Shown: positions 29,513-41,776 of the stretch, one piece after another
How positions within the stretch are numbered: position 1 is the first letter of the stretch
Layout of the letters: every line of letters starts with the position of its first letter
From: Fidelibacterota bacterium
GTDB lineage: Bacteria; Pseudomonadota; Alphaproteobacteria; Rhodospirillales; Rhodospirillaceae
Direction of reading: 5' to 3'
NCBI GenBank assembly: GCA_947476625.1
Contig: CANJRA010000006.1
Coordinates: forward strand, 47,998-111,997
DNA: 64,000 nt
The notes under the pieces: generated by a model
Told to the model about the DNA's origin: nothing
The model's input: only the letters and a program-made list of their open reading frames with translations
Database searches by the model: none
Made by a program: the position numbers and the translations under genes

Positions 29513-30785
29513 CGCGCACCTTGTATTTGAAGGTGGTGAGCTGTTCCACGCCCACGGGTCCGCGGGCATGCAGCTTGCCCGTGGCGATTCCGATTTCAGC
29601 GCCCATACCGAATTCGCCGCCGTCGGCAAATTGGGTCGAGGCATTGTGCATGACGATGGCGCTGTCCAGGTTGGCCATGAAACGCTCCGCCGCCACTTCA
29701 TCCTCGGTGACGATGCATTCCGTATGTTCGGAGCCGTGAGCGACAATGTGCGCCATGGCTTCCTCGATGTCCTTCACTGTTTTCACCGCCAGGATGGCGT
29801 CGAGATACTCCGTATCCCAATCCGCATCGGTCGCGGCTTTGACGTGGGCGTTCAAGGCCTGCACCACCGCGTCGCCGCGAATTTCACAGCCAGCCTTGAT
29901 CAGGTCGTTCAAAATGGGCGGCAAAATCTTGGCAGCGACGGCCTCGTCGATCAGCAGCGTTTCCGTCGCGCCACACACGCCAGTGCGCCGCATCTTGGCG
30001 TTCATCACGATCTTGCGCGCCTTGGCGGGATCGGCGTCGCTGTGAATATAGGTGTGACATAAGCCCGTCAGATGTTGGAAGGTCGGCACGCGTGAATCAC
30101 GCATCACACGCTCCACCAGCGATTGACCACCGCGGGGGATGATGACATCGATATATTTTGTCATGGTCAGCATCTCGCCGACGGCGGCGCGGTCGGTCGT
30201 GGGCACCATTTGAATGCAGGCTTCCGGCAGGCGCGCGGCGCGCAAGCCTTCCTGCAGGCACGTGAAAATCGCGCGCGAGGAATGAAAGCTCTCGGAGCCG
30301 CCGCGCAGGATGCAGGCGTTGCCCGACTTCAAGGCTAATGCGCCGGCATCCGCTGTGACGTTAGGCCGCGACTCATAAATAATGCCGAGGACGCCGAGCG
30401 GCGTGCGAACGCGCTGGATCTCCAGACCGTTGGGGCGGCTCCATTCGTTCATGACTTCGCCGACGGGATCGGCGAGCGAGGCGATTTCGACGATGACTTT
30501 GGCCATGCCCGCGATGCGGTTGTCCGTCAGTTCAAGGCGATCAAGCAAAGCCGCCGACAGATTCTTTTCTTTTGCCGCTGCCATGTCCTTCGCGTTGGCG
30601 GCTTTGATCGCGACGCCATGATTGCCGACCGATTCGGCGGCAGCAATCAGCGCAGCGTTCTTGGTCATGGTGTTGGTCTTGGCAAGGAAGCGCGCGGCTG
30701 CCCGCGCCTTCTGACCCATCTCGGTCATCAAGTCTGCGAGTTCGCTATTTTTGTCCGCCGCGCCGTCCATATCGTACTCCATCAA
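29490..30785 (-). CDS. proA: Gamma-glutamyl phosphate reductase
   Basis: Second step of proline synthesis, NADPH reduction of glutamyl phosphate. 431 residues, full length, with the aldehyde-dehydrogenase-like fold: [11 protein letters not shown] near the nucleotide site, [12 protein letters not shown], and the catalytic cysteine in [13 protein letters not shown]. It follows proB at 21 bp, and its end overlaps nadD. Confidence 0.97.
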   Translation of the reverse strand: MMEYDMDGAADKNSELADLMTEMGQKARAAARFLAKTNTMTKNAALIAAAESVGNHGVAIKAANAKDMAAAKEKNLSAALLDRLELTDNRIAGMAKVIVEIASLADPVGEVMNEWSRPNGLEIQRVRTPLGVLGIIYESRPNVTADAGALALKSGNACILRGGSESFHSSRAIFTCLQEGLRAARLPEACIQMVPTTDRAAVGEMLTMTKYIDVIIPRGGQSLVERVMRDSRVPTFQHLTGLCHTYIHSDADPAKARKIVMNAKMRRTGVCGATETLLIDEAVAAKILPPILNDLIKAGCEIRGDAVVQALNAHVKAATDADWDTEYLDAILAVKTVKDIEEAMAHIVAHGSEHTECIVTEDEVAAERFMANLDSAIVMHNASTQFADGGEFGMGAEIGIATGKLHARGPVGVEQLTTFKYKVRGDGQIRP

Positions 30786-30806
30786 ACCGCCACTCTAGCG
30801 CCGCTG

Positions 30807-33074
<2,268 letters not shown>

Positions 33075-33122
33075 CAAACCACGGGACCGCCTGGCGTGGT
33101 GCCGGCGGTACGAAATCCGCCG

Positions 33123-33398
33123 TTATTCTGCTGCTTGCAATTCCGGCTGCGGGTCTACGGAGACATAGACGCGGCCTTTGCTAGAGGTCTGGAACGAAAC
33201 CCGGCCTACCTGCAACGCGAAGATGGTGTAGTCACGGCCCATGCCGACGTTCTTGCCGGGGTGCCATTTCGTGCCGCGCTGGCGGACGATGATGTTGCCG
33301 GGGACCACTTTCTGGCCGCCGAACTTTTTGATGCCAAGGCGTTTGCCAATGGTATCGCGGCCGTTCGAGGACGAGCCGCCTGATTTCTTATGTGCCAT
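33123..33398 (-). CDS. rpmA: 50S ribosomal protein bL27
   Basis: 91 residues beginning [20 protein letters not shown], the conserved N-terminus that reaches the peptidyl-transferase centre, followed by [23 protein letters not shown]. The C-terminal end is slightly extended. Paired with rplU 23 bp upstream as in nearly all bacteria. Confidence 0.98.
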   Translation of the reverse strand: MAHKKSGGSSSNGRDTIGKRLGIKKFGGQKVVPGNIIVRQRGTKWHPGKNVGMGRDYTIFALQVGRVSFQTSSKGRVYVSVDPQPELQAAE

Positions 33399-33421
33399 TC
33401 GTTATCTCCTAGCGCGCTGAA

Positions 33422-33850
33422 TTAAGCTTCAGCCTCGGCTGTTTTCTTGGTCGCCTTTTTAGCGGCGGGTTTCTTCGCGGCAGCACCATCTTCTTTGGCA
33501 ACCTTCGGAGCAGCAGCTGCCTTGGCCGGCTTTGCGGCGACGGCGGCGAGGCCCACACCCATGTCGGTGATCTTCACCAAAGTCAGGTGCTGGCGATGGC
33601 CGTTGCGGCGGCGGTAGTGCTTGCGGCGGCGTTTCTTGAAGATGATGACCTTGTCGTCGCGGAACTGACGCACGACTTCGGCAGTCACCTGCGCGTTGTC
33701 GACGTGCGGGGCGCCGACTTGGTCGCCCAACATCAATACTTCGCCGAACACGATGGTGGAGCCGGCTTCGGCTTCGAGCTTTTCAATGGCAATGACGTCG
33801 TCTTTGCTGACGCGATACTGTTTGCCGCCCGTCTTGATTACTGCGAACAT
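33422..33850 (-). CDS. rplU: 50S ribosomal protein bL21 with Lys/Ala tail
   Basis: 142 residues from the ATG at 33848-33850, giving the invariant start [18 protein letters not shown]; the longer frame adds 30 residues of leader. The core ends near [18 protein letters not shown] and TLVKITDMG, after which there is an extended tail of alternating Lys and Ala (about 110-142), common in alphaproteobacteria. First gene of the rplU-rpmA pair. Confidence 0.97.
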   Translation of the reverse strand: MFAVIKTGGKQYRVSKDDVIAIEKLEAEAGSTIVFGEVLMLGDQVGAPHVDNAQVTAEVVRQFRDDKVIIFKKRRRKHYRRRNGHRQHLTLVKITDMGVGLAAVAAKPAKAAAAPKVAKEDGAAAKKPAAKKATKKTAEAEA

Positions 33851-34113
33851 GGTCTCGAAATCCTGATGAAGCATAAGCGGCGGACCCCACAAACGTGAGG
33901 GAGCCGCGCGGAAGCGGGGTGAATAACTGACGGGGACCACAGAGTCAATGGCGCCCGGCAGGGTGACAGGTTCCGGGCCGCATCTTTTAAGCGCCCATTA
34001 ACGATTGTTTCGCAATGGCTTAGCCATATGGAACAAATCATAAACAATAGCACTTCAGAGGCCGTTTTAGGGCGCATGCACTACGTTAGACGCCAAAATA
34101 GTGGTGGTGGTTA
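33851..34113. promoter_or_regulatory. Divergent promoter region of rplU and the DUF1704 gene
   Basis: 263 bp without a gene. It holds the rplU leader on the minus strand and the promoter of the DUF1704 gene on the plus strand. A 13-bp palindrome, ATGGCT-T-AGCCAT, lies at 34015-34027 in an AT-rich stretch and could be an operator. No firm -35/-10 pair could be chosen. Confidence 0.4.
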
Positions 34114-35457
34114 ATGGAAGGCTCCGGCGCGTCCGGTTTGGCCGCCCCTCCTGATCGTCTGTCTCCGGTGACGATTGAGCGCCTAAAAGCCGCCGCCGCC
34201 TTGCTCCGTAAGGCCGAAAAACCCGTTCGCGTGCTGCGCGCCGTTGGCTGGGGCCCGGAAGTGACCGAGGCATTCTTCGCCGCGGGCGAAAAGGAACTTC
34301 CGAAAGTCTCCTACACGCCGATCGACGCCGCGCCGGTACATGAAGCGTTGCGCGCCGCGCGCGCGCTGATCGACGGTGATGGGCCAGTGCAACAGTGGCT
34401 CTTACGTATCGCGTCGGTCATTGGCGTCGGCGCCGATATGTTGGCAGCTATCGGCACCAAGGAGTTTCATCGCCAGTCGGTCAATCTCTACGGCTCGCCG
34501 CAAAGCGATTTGCTGAATTGCGATGTGCGTCCGCTCGATCTCGCGCGCATGCTCGATTACGTGCTGGGGTCGTTCCACAATCTCGATATCAATCTCGATG
34601 CCGCGGAACCCGCCACCACTGCCAGCGAACTAGCGGTGCGCATGGATGAAGTGCTCGTGCGTCATTTCGGCGACCAGGCGCCCAAGATCGAGTTGGTCGA
34701 TCACTTGTCGTCAAAAGCCCTTGCGGGTGCGCGTTATATTCGCATTCGCAGCGATGCCACGTTTTCAGACCGCGATCTCGCGCAACTCGTACAGCATGAA
34801 GCCTTTGTGCATATCGCGACGTCACTTAACGGTGTTGCGCAAACGGATTTTCCGCTGCTGGCGGCGGGTCATCCCGGCACGACGTGCACGCAGGAAGGCT
34901 TAGCGGTTTTCGCGGAATTGATTTCCGGTGCGATGGATCCGTCGCGCCTGTTGCGTTTGGCCGATCGCGTGCTCGCGATTCAAATGTCCATGGACGGCGC
35001 CGATTTTCTTGAGCTCTATCGTTTCTTCGGCGAGCGGACTCACGACAAAGTTTCGGCGTTCGAAAACGCGCGGCGCGTTTGCCGCGGTGGACTAGTCACA
35101 GGCGGCGCGCCGTTTACGAAGGATTCGGTTTATCTCGAAGGTCTTGTGCGCGTGCATAATTTTCTGCGCATCGCCGTGCAGGAAACGCGGGTCGATTGCA
35201 TTCGGCTATTGTTCGCCGGCAAGATCGATATCGAGGACATGCCGGCCATAACCACACTGGCCGCGCACGGGTTGTGCACCTTCCCGCGGTTCCTGCCGCC
35301 CTGGGCGCGGGATCTGCGTTTTGTGCTCTCTTATATTGCTTACTCGTCGTTTCTTAACCGCATGAACCTGGAACGGGTACGCGAGCATTACAAACAGATG
35401 CTGGATAACTGCGCCCCGCCCGTAGCAACCCAGGCTGCCACCACCCCGAATCTCTAG
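34114..35457 (+). CDS. DUF1704 / MATCAP-like putative zinc metallopeptidase
   Basis: 447 residues, DUF1704 family (often named flavohemoglobin expression-modulating QEGLA motif protein). The active-site pattern is intact: HEAFVH (HExxxH, residues 228-233) and TCTQEGLAVFAE (Q260-E261), with the YLEGLVRVHNFLR helix downstream. The eukaryotic DUF1704 proteins MATCAP1/2 are zinc tyrosine carboxypeptidases that trim tubulin, so a peptidase activity is a reasoned inference; bacterial substrates are unknown. No signal peptide, so cytosolic. Monocistronic, upstream of tRNA-Ser. Confidence 0.87.
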   Translation: MEGSGASGLAAPPDRLSPVTIERLKAAAALLRKAEKPVRVLRAVGWGPEVTEAFFAAGEKELPKVSYTPIDAAPVHEALRAARALIDGDGPVQQWLLRIASVIGVGADMLAAIGTKEFHRQSVNLYGSPQSDLLNCDVRPLDLARMLDYVLGSFHNLDINLDAAEPATTASELAVRMDEVLVRHFGDQAPKIELVDHLSSKALAGARYIRIRSDATFSDRDLAQLVQHEAFVHIATSLNGVAQTDFPLLAAGHPGTTCTQEGLAVFAELISGAMDPSRLLRLADRVLAIQMSMDGADFLELYRFFGERTHDKVSAFENARRVCRGGLVTGGAPFTKDSVYLEGLVRVHNFLRIAVQETRVDCIRLLFAGKIDIEDMPAITTLAAHGLCTFPRFLPPWARDLRFVLSYIAYSSFLNRMNLERVREHYKQMLDNCAPPVATQAATTPNL

Positions 35458-35555
35458 GAAATCCGCCAGAAATGGGCCGAAAACAAGCCGTGCTGGGAAA
35501 CGTTGCAGTGGCGCGGCCCTTAGGCTAGTTTCCGCGCGCCCCGAGGGTTCGGCGC

Positions 35556-35573
35556 ACACTTATATATAAGTGT
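35556..35573. repeat. 18-bp perfect palindrome upstream of tRNA-Ser
   Basis: ACACTTATATATAAGTGT is its own reverse complement and lies 26 bp before the tRNA-Ser gene. It includes TATATA/TATAAG, so it overlaps the probable tRNA -10 region. It might be an operator or simply the promoter. Confidence 0.6.
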
Positions 35574-35598
35574 ACAAAATCGAACCCATCATGCGACC

Positions 35599-35689
<91 letters not shown>

Positions 35690-35709
35690 CCTTGGGCATC
35701 GCGTTCTAA

Positions 35710-36399
35710 CTATTTCTTTCGCGCGGTGCGCACGGCGGCTACTTCTGCCGCGAAATCGGTCTTGGATGTCGATGTCTTGGGCGTCAGACCCGAGAGCACA
35801 TGCGTATCAACGATAAAGGCCGGCGTGACCGTCAACTTCAACGACCGCGCCAAAATAAAATTATCCAGAAGCTGGTTGGCAATGTCGGACGATTCCATAT
35901 CTTTGCGCAACCGTTCGACGTCGAGACCAACAGTCTTCGCCGTTCCGAAAATAACTTCATTCGTGAGTTGGCCGCGGTTCGCCATCATGGCTTGATGATA
36001 GGCGGCATATTTGTTCTGCTTCACAGCGGCCAATGCGGCCTTTGAGGCGACCAAAGATTCAGGCCCAAGAATGGGGAATTCCTTGAGGACAACTTTAAGA
36101 TTGCCGTCCTCTGCCGCAAGCTTCATGAGGCGCGGTTCCGCTGCCTTGCAGTAAGGGCATTGGTAGTCGGAAAAAACGACGATGGTCACGTCGGCTTTAG
36201 GGTTTCCAAAAAACGGGCTGGCGGAATCCTGGGCGAGCTCTTTCACATGCACAGCTGCGGTAGCGTCTGCCTTGCGCTGCTGCTCGGCATCGAGCTTGGC
36301 TTCGTAGTTTGCGATGTCTTTGTCTACGCCAGCGTCTTGCGCGACGGCCGCGCACGCACACATCAATAAACCGGCGGCAAGAATACTAAGCGTTATCAT
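35710..36399 (-). CDS. DsbA-family thiol oxidoreductase
   Basis: 229 residues with a signal peptide (about 1-20; ITLSILAAGLLMCACAAVAQ; lipoprotein processing at the CAC is an alternative). After a coiled N-terminal stretch the thioredoxin fold begins with VVFSDYQCPYCKAAEPRLMKL (CPYC active site) and has the cis-Pro in VTPAFIVD. The CPYC and the length fit Com1/ScsC/DsbA-like periplasmic oxidoreductases or isomerases. It converges on the tRNA-Ser gene, 21 bp away. Confidence 0.9.
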   Translation of the reverse strand: MITLSILAAGLLMCACAAVAQDAGVDKDIANYEAKLDAEQQRKADATAAVHVKELAQDSASPFFGNPKADVTIVVFSDYQCPYCKAAEPRLMKLAAEDGNLKVVLKEFPILGPESLVASKAALAAVKQNKYAAYHQAMMANRGQLTNEVIFGTAKTVGLDVERLRKDMESSDIANQLLDNFILARSLKLTVTPAFIVDTHVLSGLTPKTSTSKTDFAAEVAAVRTARKK

Positions 36400-36444
36400 C
36401 GATCACCCTCCTATCCGAGCATCATAATTAAACCGTCGTCTTGC

Positions 36445-38475
36445 TTAAACCGTCGCCTTGACCACAGCGAGAAATGCCGCGCCGTATTTGTCGAGCTTGG
36501 CAGCGCCCACACCGTAGAGGGCGTGCAAGTCTTCCAGGCTTGCGGGTTTGGCGGCGGCGATCTCGATTAACGTACGGTCGGGGAAAATCACACAAGCGGG
36601 AACGCCTTGTGTCGAAGCGAGTTGACGGCGCAAGGCTTTCAACGCCGCAAGAAGCGGCGTATCGCCCGGACTGGCTGCCTCCGGCGCAGCCGCGCCCTTC
36701 CTGCTCTTGGCGCGCGGCGCCGTCAATGCATCCTCGCGCAATTCGATCCGGGCCCGGCTATGCAAGACATCGCGGCCGGCCTCGGTGATCAGCCAGAAGC
36801 CTTGCTCCATATCGAGCGATGTCAGACCCAAGGCATACAGCTGACGCAAAATAGAGCGCCATGTAGCGGCCGGTCTGTCGCGGCCGACACCGAATGTCGG
36901 CAAATGCTGATGATCGTATTTTCGCACGGCTTCGGTATCAGCACCTGTGAGCACGGCAACAATTTGTTCGGTGCCGAAGCGTTCACCCGTACGCAAGATG
37001 GCCGAAAGCGCTTTCTGCGCGTCTATGGTTCCATCGACGACCGGCGCCGCCGCGCCGCAGAGGTCGCAGTTACCGCACTGCGCGGTTTGCTCACCAAAAT
37101 AAGACAGTAACGTCTGACGGCGACAGCGCGGCGCTTCGCACAGCGCAATAAGCGCATTAAACCGCTGGCGCTCGATCCGCTTACGCTCAGGCGACAGCTC
37201 GCCGGTTTCCACTTGCATGCGTCTGAGACGCATGTCGTCGAGGCCATACAGCGTCAATGTATCGGCGCTCAACCCGTCGCGCCCGGCGCGGCCGATTTCC
37301 TGGTAGTAGCTTTCTACCGTCTGCGGCAGGTCGGCGTGCGCGACAAACCGCACATCGGGTTTATCGATGCCCATCCCAAAGGCGGTCGTGGCAAACATGA
37401 CGACGCCGTCGTCCTTCAAGAATGTATCCTGATTGGCGCTGCGCGCGCGCGGCTCCATACCCGCGTGATATGGCAAGGCGCGGTGGCCGGCAGCGGCAAA
37501 ATCTTGCGCCAAACTTTCCGTACGCTTGCGCGAGCTGCAATAGACAATGCCGCTATCGCCGCGATGGTCATTCAAAAAATCTCCCAGCTGACGGCGGGCA
37601 TTGTCCTTGGGCTGCATCGCCAACCGCAAGTTCGGGCGATCAAAAGACCGCAGGAAAATCCGCGGCGGCGTGCTGAATAACCGCGTCGCAATATCGGCGC
37701 GGGTCAGCGCATCTGCCGTCGCCGTCAGCGCAATGCATTGCGCCTGTCCCATTTGCGCGCGGATCTTGCTGAGCATCATGTATTCGGGACGGAAATCATG
37801 TCCCCATTGCGATATGCAATGCGCCTCGTCGATGGCCAGCAGGCTAGGCTGCAATTCGCACAGCATGGCCGCGGTTTCGCCGCGCGCCAGGCGCTCCGGC
37901 GCTACGTACAAAAGGCGCAAAGTGTTTTCCCGCAGGCCCGCGTAGGTATCGCGGTCTTCTTCCGGCGTGGTCGTGGAATTGAGGCTTGCGGCAGAAATAC
38001 CCAGCGCCCGAAGCTGATGCACTTGATCGCGCATCAGCGCGATCAGCGGTGATACAACCACCGTCAACCCACCGCGCAAAACGCTGGGGAGCTGATAGCA
38101 CAGCGATTTTCCGCTGCCGGTGGGGCAAACCGCGAGAACGTCTTCGCCGGCCAAAACGGCGGCGACAATCTCATCCTGCCCCGGCCGAAAATCGGCGAAG
38201 CCGAATACGTCTTTCAGGACAGCACGCGCGCGCGTGAGATCTCCGCCCGACGGTTCGGTGATGTTCGCCGCGGACGCGACCGTCACGATTTTTTTTCCGC
38301 CCGGATCAAGGCGGCTTTGGTCGACCACTTTCGTGATACGTTGGTTGATTGCGGTGCTGGTGGTTTTTTCTGCTTTGGTGCGCCCGAATTTCAGCCGGTT
38401 GGCATCCGCCGCATCCTGGGCGGTTTGGCGTTGCTTGGTCTTGCGGGCGCGCCGCAGGTTAATAATGTCGGCCAT
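36445..38475 (-). CDS. recQ: RecQ DNA helicase with fused DUF4169 N-terminus
   Basis: ATP-dependent 3'-5' DNA helicase for replication-fork repair. Residues 1-60 match the small stand-alone DUF4169 family (IINLRRARK ... ANRLKFGRTKAEK), and the RecQ core starts near residue 80. Walker A CPTGSGKS (117-124), DEAH (216-219), the zinc ligands CEAPRCRR...CGNCDLC and a C-terminal HRDC domain (about 605-676) are all present. The fusion crosses eight A residues (GGAAAAAAAATCGTG). With seven, DUF4169 would end in TGA overlapping a GTG start for recQ, so this may be a recent fusion, a slippage site or an assembly error. Confidence 0.93.
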   Translation of the reverse strand: MADIINLRRARKTKQRQTAQDAADANRLKFGRTKAEKTTSTAINQRITKVVDQSRLDPGGKKIVTVASAANITEPSGGDLTRARAVLKDVFGFADFRPGQDEIVAAVLAGEDVLAVCPTGSGKSLCYQLPSVLRGGLTVVVSPLIALMRDQVHQLRALGISAASLNSTTTPEEDRDTYAGLRENTLRLLYVAPERLARGETAAMLCELQPSLLAIDEAHCISQWGHDFRPEYMMLSKIRAQMGQAQCIALTATADALTRADIATRLFSTPPRIFLRSFDRPNLRLAMQPKDNARRQLGDFLNDHRGDSGIVYCSSRKRTESLAQDFAAAGHRALPYHAGMEPRARSANQDTFLKDDGVVMFATTAFGMGIDKPDVRFVAHADLPQTVESYYQEIGRAGRDGLSADTLTLYGLDDMRLRRMQVETGELSPERKRIERQRFNALIALCEAPRCRRQTLLSYFGEQTAQCGNCDLCGAAAPVVDGTIDAQKALSAILRTGERFGTEQIVAVLTGADTEAVRKYDHQHLPTFGVGRDRPAATWRSILRQLYALGLTSLDMEQGFWLITEAGRDVLHSRARIELREDALTAPRAKSRKGAAAPEAASPGDTPLLAALKALRRQLASTQGVPACVIFPDRTLIEIAAAKPASLEDLHALYGVGAAKLDKYGAAFLAVVKATV
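38289..38296 (-). other. A8 homopolymer at the DUF4169-RecQ junction
   Basis: Eight T on the plus strand (A on the coding strand) in GGC-GGA-AAA-AAA-ATC-GTG. Loss of one A gives GGA-AAA-AAA-TCG-TGA, which stops the DUF4169 frame and creates a GTGA overlap with recQ. A8 tracts are known transcriptional slippage sites. Confidence 0.7.
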
Positions 38476-38560
38476 GAAGAAAAAACCAGCGGAGAGATTG
38501 CGGAAGGCCCCCTTCTATCACATCTTATAAGTTCAAGCGCCTTACGGTGGAGCCTCTCGC

Positions 38561-38820
38561 ATGAATGTTTCTGACAATACCGCCCAATCCCGCTTCGAGC
38601 TGCAGGAACAGGGCTACACTGCTTTCGCCAGTTACCGGCTGAACGGCGACGTGCTGACAATCCCTTACGTTGAATCTCCGCCTGCCTTGCGCGTGCAAGG
38701 CACCTGCTGGAAGGCGTCGTTGCTCATGCCCGCGGCCACAAAATGAAGATTGTGCCGGTATGCGGCTATGCCGCTGCCTGGTTCCAGCGCCATCCGCAGT
38801 ACAGCGATGTGCTGAAATAA
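38561..38820 (+). pseudogene. Frameshifted small GNAT (NATD1-like) acetyltransferase
   Basis: The first 46 codons read as the start of a small GNAT of the NATD1/YjdJ type (SRFELQEQGYTAFASYRLNGDVLTI, then ESPPALR). After GGCACC at about 38705 the frame is lost: the original frame stops at 38746, while a neighbouring frame continues with LLEGVVAHARGHKMKIVPVC and YAAAWFQRHPQYSDVLK to TAA at 38818-38820. The acetyl-CoA loop (normally R-G-x-G-x-A/G between these parts) is missing, so a deletion of roughly 10 bp is likely rather than a single-base slip. Enzymatic function is doubtful. Confidence 0.85.
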
Positions 38821-38837
38821 AAGCGCGCTGAAATAAA

Positions 38838-38868
38838 AACGGCGGGCATCACTGCCCGCCGTTCTTTT
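38838..38868. terminator. Bidirectional terminator after the GNAT remnant
   Basis: Perfect 11-bp arms (38838-38848 and 38853-38863, AACGGCGGGCA) with a TCAC loop, A-run before and CTTTT after. It lies between the GNAT remnant and the convergent iorB gene. Confidence 0.9.
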
Positions 38869-38884
38869 AGCACTGTCGCCGGAC

Positions 38885-41038
38885 TTAAACCGACAGACCT
38901 TTCTTCAAAATCGGCAGCGAGGTCGGCGCCTTGCCGGTCAGCGCGAAGATCGCGTTTGCCACCGCTGGACCGGCCGGCGGTACGCCCGGCTCACCCACGC
39001 CTGTGGGCTTTTCCGTCGACGGTACGATATGCACTTCGATCTTGGGCATATCGCTCATACGCAATACGTCATAGCTGTCGAAGTTGCCTTGCTCGACTTT
39101 GCCTTCCTTAAGCGTGATGGCGCTCTTCAGCACCAGCCCGTAGCCGAAGCCGAAGCCGCCTTCCATCTGCGCCCGGACGACGTCGGGATTGATGACGGTG
39201 CCGCAGTCCACTGCGCAGACAACGCGGTCGACTTTAACCCCGCCGTTTTTATCGCGGCTGACTTCGGCCACATAAGCCACATAGCTGGAGAACGCCTCAG
39301 CCACGGCGATGCCGCGGGCTTTGTTCGGACCGAGGTCCGTGCCCCAACCGGCTTTTTGTGCCGCCAATTCCAACACCGCTTTATGGCGCGGATGCTGGTC
39401 CAGAAGCGCTAAGCGTGCCGCATACGGATCCTTGCCTGCTGCCTTCGCCACCATGTCGAAGAACACTTCCGTGGCGTAGGCCGTGTGCGTACTGCCCACC
39501 GAGCGCAGCCACAACACCGGCACGCCAACCTTGGTCGTATGCAGATTTACATCAAGGTTGGGGATGGCATAGGGCAGATTGGACGCGCCCTCGACAGACA
39601 TGGTGTCGATGGCGTCTGCTTTGGGTGCGAAGGGCGTGCCCGCCGCGATCGATTGGCCGACGACTGTGTGCGTCCACGAGACGATGTCGCCTTTTTCGTC
39701 GATCCCGGCTTTCATGTTGTGGAAGTACGCCGGGCGGTATTTGCCACCGCGTGTATCGTCCTCACGCGTCCAGATCAGTTTCACCGGCGTATTCGGCGGC
39801 ATCGCCTTGGCGATCTCGGCCGTTTCTACCACATAGTCCGACGCAGCATTCGCGCGGCGGCCGAAGCTGCCCCCCGCAAACGTCGTGTTGATCGTCACCT
39901 GCTCGGGCTTGAGGCCCGCAACGCGCGCGATGGCGGCTTGATCAATGGTCTGGAATTGACAGCCGTACCAAGCCTCCGCTGCGCCGTCGCGAATCTCTAC
40001 GACAGCATCCATGGGTTCCATCGGGGCGTGGGCAAGATAGGGGAAGTCAAATTCGGCGGTGACGGTTTTGGCCGCTTTGACCGCTGCGACGTCGCCACTC
40101 TTCTTGGCTGACGCGCCGGGCTTCTGCGCCAGGGCCTTGTACTCCGCCAGGAGTTCGGCCGTACCGCGTTTCTCAGCCTTACTATCATCCCATTCAATAT
40201 TCAGACCATCGCGTGCGCGTTTCGCGGTCCAGAAGGAGTCCGCGACCACGGCCACACCCGAGGAGATCTGCACGACTTTGATAACACCCTTGATCTTCAT
40301 CGCCGGCGCGGGATCGAAGGACTTGACGACGCCGCCAAAACGCGGCGGATGCGCAATCGACGCGTAGACCATGTTCGGGCGCACGATGTCGATGGCATAA
40401 ACCGCCGTGCCGTTGATCTTCCCGGCGTTATCCAGACGCGGCAATTCTGTGCCGATAAGGTTAAAATCCTTAGGATCTTTCAGCTTCACGTCTGTCGGCA
40501 CCGGAAGCAACGCGGCGCGTGCGGCGAATATGCCGAAGCTCGCCGAGCGCTGCGAGGCCGCGTGACTGATGACGCCCTTTTTCACGGTGATTTCGGTCTC
40601 AGGTACTTTCCATTCTTTGGCGGCGGCCGCGACCAGCATGGCACGTGCCATGGCGCCGGCATTGCGCAGCTGCATCCACGAATTAGCGATCGCGGTGCTG
40701 CCGCCGGTACCTTGCATGCCGAAGAGCAGGTTCTTGTAGAGCGCCGTGTCGGCGGGCGCATGTTCGGCGCGCATCTGGTTCCAATCGGCGTCTAGTTCTT
40801 CGGCGACGATGGCCGTCAGTCCGGTATAAACGCCCTGGCCCATCTCAAGGTGCTTGATCATCACCGTGACAGTGTTGTCCGGCGCGACCCGAACAAAGGC
40901 ATTGGGCGCAAGAATTTTCGCGGCCGGCTCCGGCGCGGCAAACGCGCTGCGATTGGGCGTCCACACAAATCCAATCACTAATCCGGCGGCGGCGCTCTTG
41001 AGGATGTCGCGGCGGCTGGTCTTTGAAATCTGGTTCAT
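38885..41038 (-). CDS. iorB: Aldehyde/isoquinoline oxidoreductase, molybdopterin subunit
   Basis: 717 residues from the ATG at 41036-41038, which puts a Tat signal ([17 protein letters not shown]) right at the N-terminus, so it is exported folded. The large subunit of the xanthine-dehydrogenase family, isoquinoline 1-oxidoreductase beta type: [56 protein letters not shown] and the C-terminal [19 protein letters not shown] with the catalytic Glu region. It partners the small 2Fe-2S subunit 13 bp upstream. The true substrate is unknown. Confidence 0.92.
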   Translation of the reverse strand: MNQISKTSRRDILKSAAAGLVIGFVWTPNRSAFAAPEPAAKILAPNAFVRVAPDNTVTVMIKHLEMGQGVYTGLTAIVAEELDADWNQMRAEHAPADTALYKNLLFGMQGTGGSTAIANSWMQLRNAGAMARAMLVAAAAKEWKVPETEITVKKGVISHAASQRSASFGIFAARAALLPVPTDVKLKDPKDFNLIGTELPRLDNAGKINGTAVYAIDIVRPNMVYASIAHPPRFGGVVKSFDPAPAMKIKGVIKVVQISSGVAVVADSFWTAKRARDGLNIEWDDSKAEKRGTAELLAEYKALAQKPGASAKKSGDVAAVKAAKTVTAEFDFPYLAHAPMEPMDAVVEIRDGAAEAWYGCQFQTIDQAAIARVAGLKPEQVTINTTFAGGSFGRRANAASDYVVETAEIAKAMPPNTPVKLIWTREDDTRGGKYRPAYFHNMKAGIDEKGDIVSWTHTVVGQSIAAGTPFAPKADAIDTMSVEGASNLPYAIPNLDVNLHTTKVGVPVLWLRSVGSTHTAYATEVFFDMVAKAAGKDPYAARLALLDQHPRHKAVLELAAQKAGWGTDLGPNKARGIAVAEAFSSYVAYVAEVSRDKNGGVKVDRVVCAVDCGTVINPDVVRAQMEGGFGFGYGLVLKSAITLKEGKVEQGNFDSYDVLRMSDMPKIEVHIVPSTEKPTGVGEPGVPPAGPAVANAIFALTGKAPTSLPILKKGLSV

Positions 41039-41051
41039 ATTGCGCGCTCCC

Positions 41052-41507
41052 TTAAATCGATTTCGCAGCATCGTGAATCGCTTCACGAATGCGGTGATAG
41101 GTGGCGCACCGACAGATGTTGCCGCTCATGGCTGCATCAATGTCGGCGTCGGTGGGCTTTGGAACATCGGTCAACAAAGCAACCGCCGACATGATTTGGC
41201 CGGATTGGCAGTAGCCGCACTGCACGACGTTGAGTTTTTGCCACGAGGACTGCACGGCCTGACTGATGGTGTTGCTGAGGCCTTCGATCGTGGTCACTTT
41301 GCTGCCCGCGACCGCCGAGACAGGGATTGAGCACGAACGCGACGCCACGCCGTCGACATGAACCGTACACGCGCCGCATTGGGCGATGCCGCAGCCATAT
41401 TTAGTACCGACCAAGCCCGCCTTTTCGCGAATTGCCCACAGCAGCGGCATTTCGGGATCGACATCAAGCGTGACCGAGATGCCGTTCAGTTCAAATGATG
41501 TGGCCAT
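41052..41507 (-). CDS. iorA: (2Fe-2S)-binding subunit of the IorAB oxidoreductase
   Basis: 151 residues with two 2Fe-2S sites: the plant-type cluster [16 protein letters not shown] (around 45-60) and the C-terminal cluster [10 protein letters not shown] ... [12 protein letters not shown]. Electron transfer partner of IorB. No signal of its own; it is probably carried across the membrane with the Tat-bearing large subunit. Start ATG has GGGAGAAA upstream. Confidence 0.94.
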   Translation of the reverse strand: MATSFELNGISVTLDVDPEMPLLWAIREKAGLVGTKYGCGIAQCGACTVHVDGVASRSCSIPVSAVAGSKVTTIEGLSNTISQAVQSSWQKLNVVQCGYCQSGQIMSAVALLTDVPKPTDADIDAAMSGNICRCATYHRIREAIHDAAKSI

Positions 41508-41776
41508 GTTTTTCTCCCTTTTACATGGAGCCCAGAAAGCGGACGACCCTAACGCGCGGCCGACCTAAATGATCTACCCCCGGCGCGAGGCCATTATATA
41601 GGGTCCCCCTGGGCTTCGCGCACACCCATTTACGGGCGTCCTTTGGCGCCGATTATAGTAGATTCGGCTGGACATTGTTTCTCTATTTGTATATTTCTCA
41701 AAGATAACCATTAAGCGGGTTCCTGGCGATCAGGGCCGCGACGTGGTGCTTGGGTCTAATAAGAGAGCGCAGCATC
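41508..41776. promoter_or_regulatory. Divergent promoter region of iorAB and emrAB
   Basis: 269 bp between divergent operons, with no gene. The part near 41650-41710 is AT-rich and includes TATAGT and TGTATATTT, plausible promoter elements for the plus strand. No repressor palindrome stood out. Confidence 0.45.
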
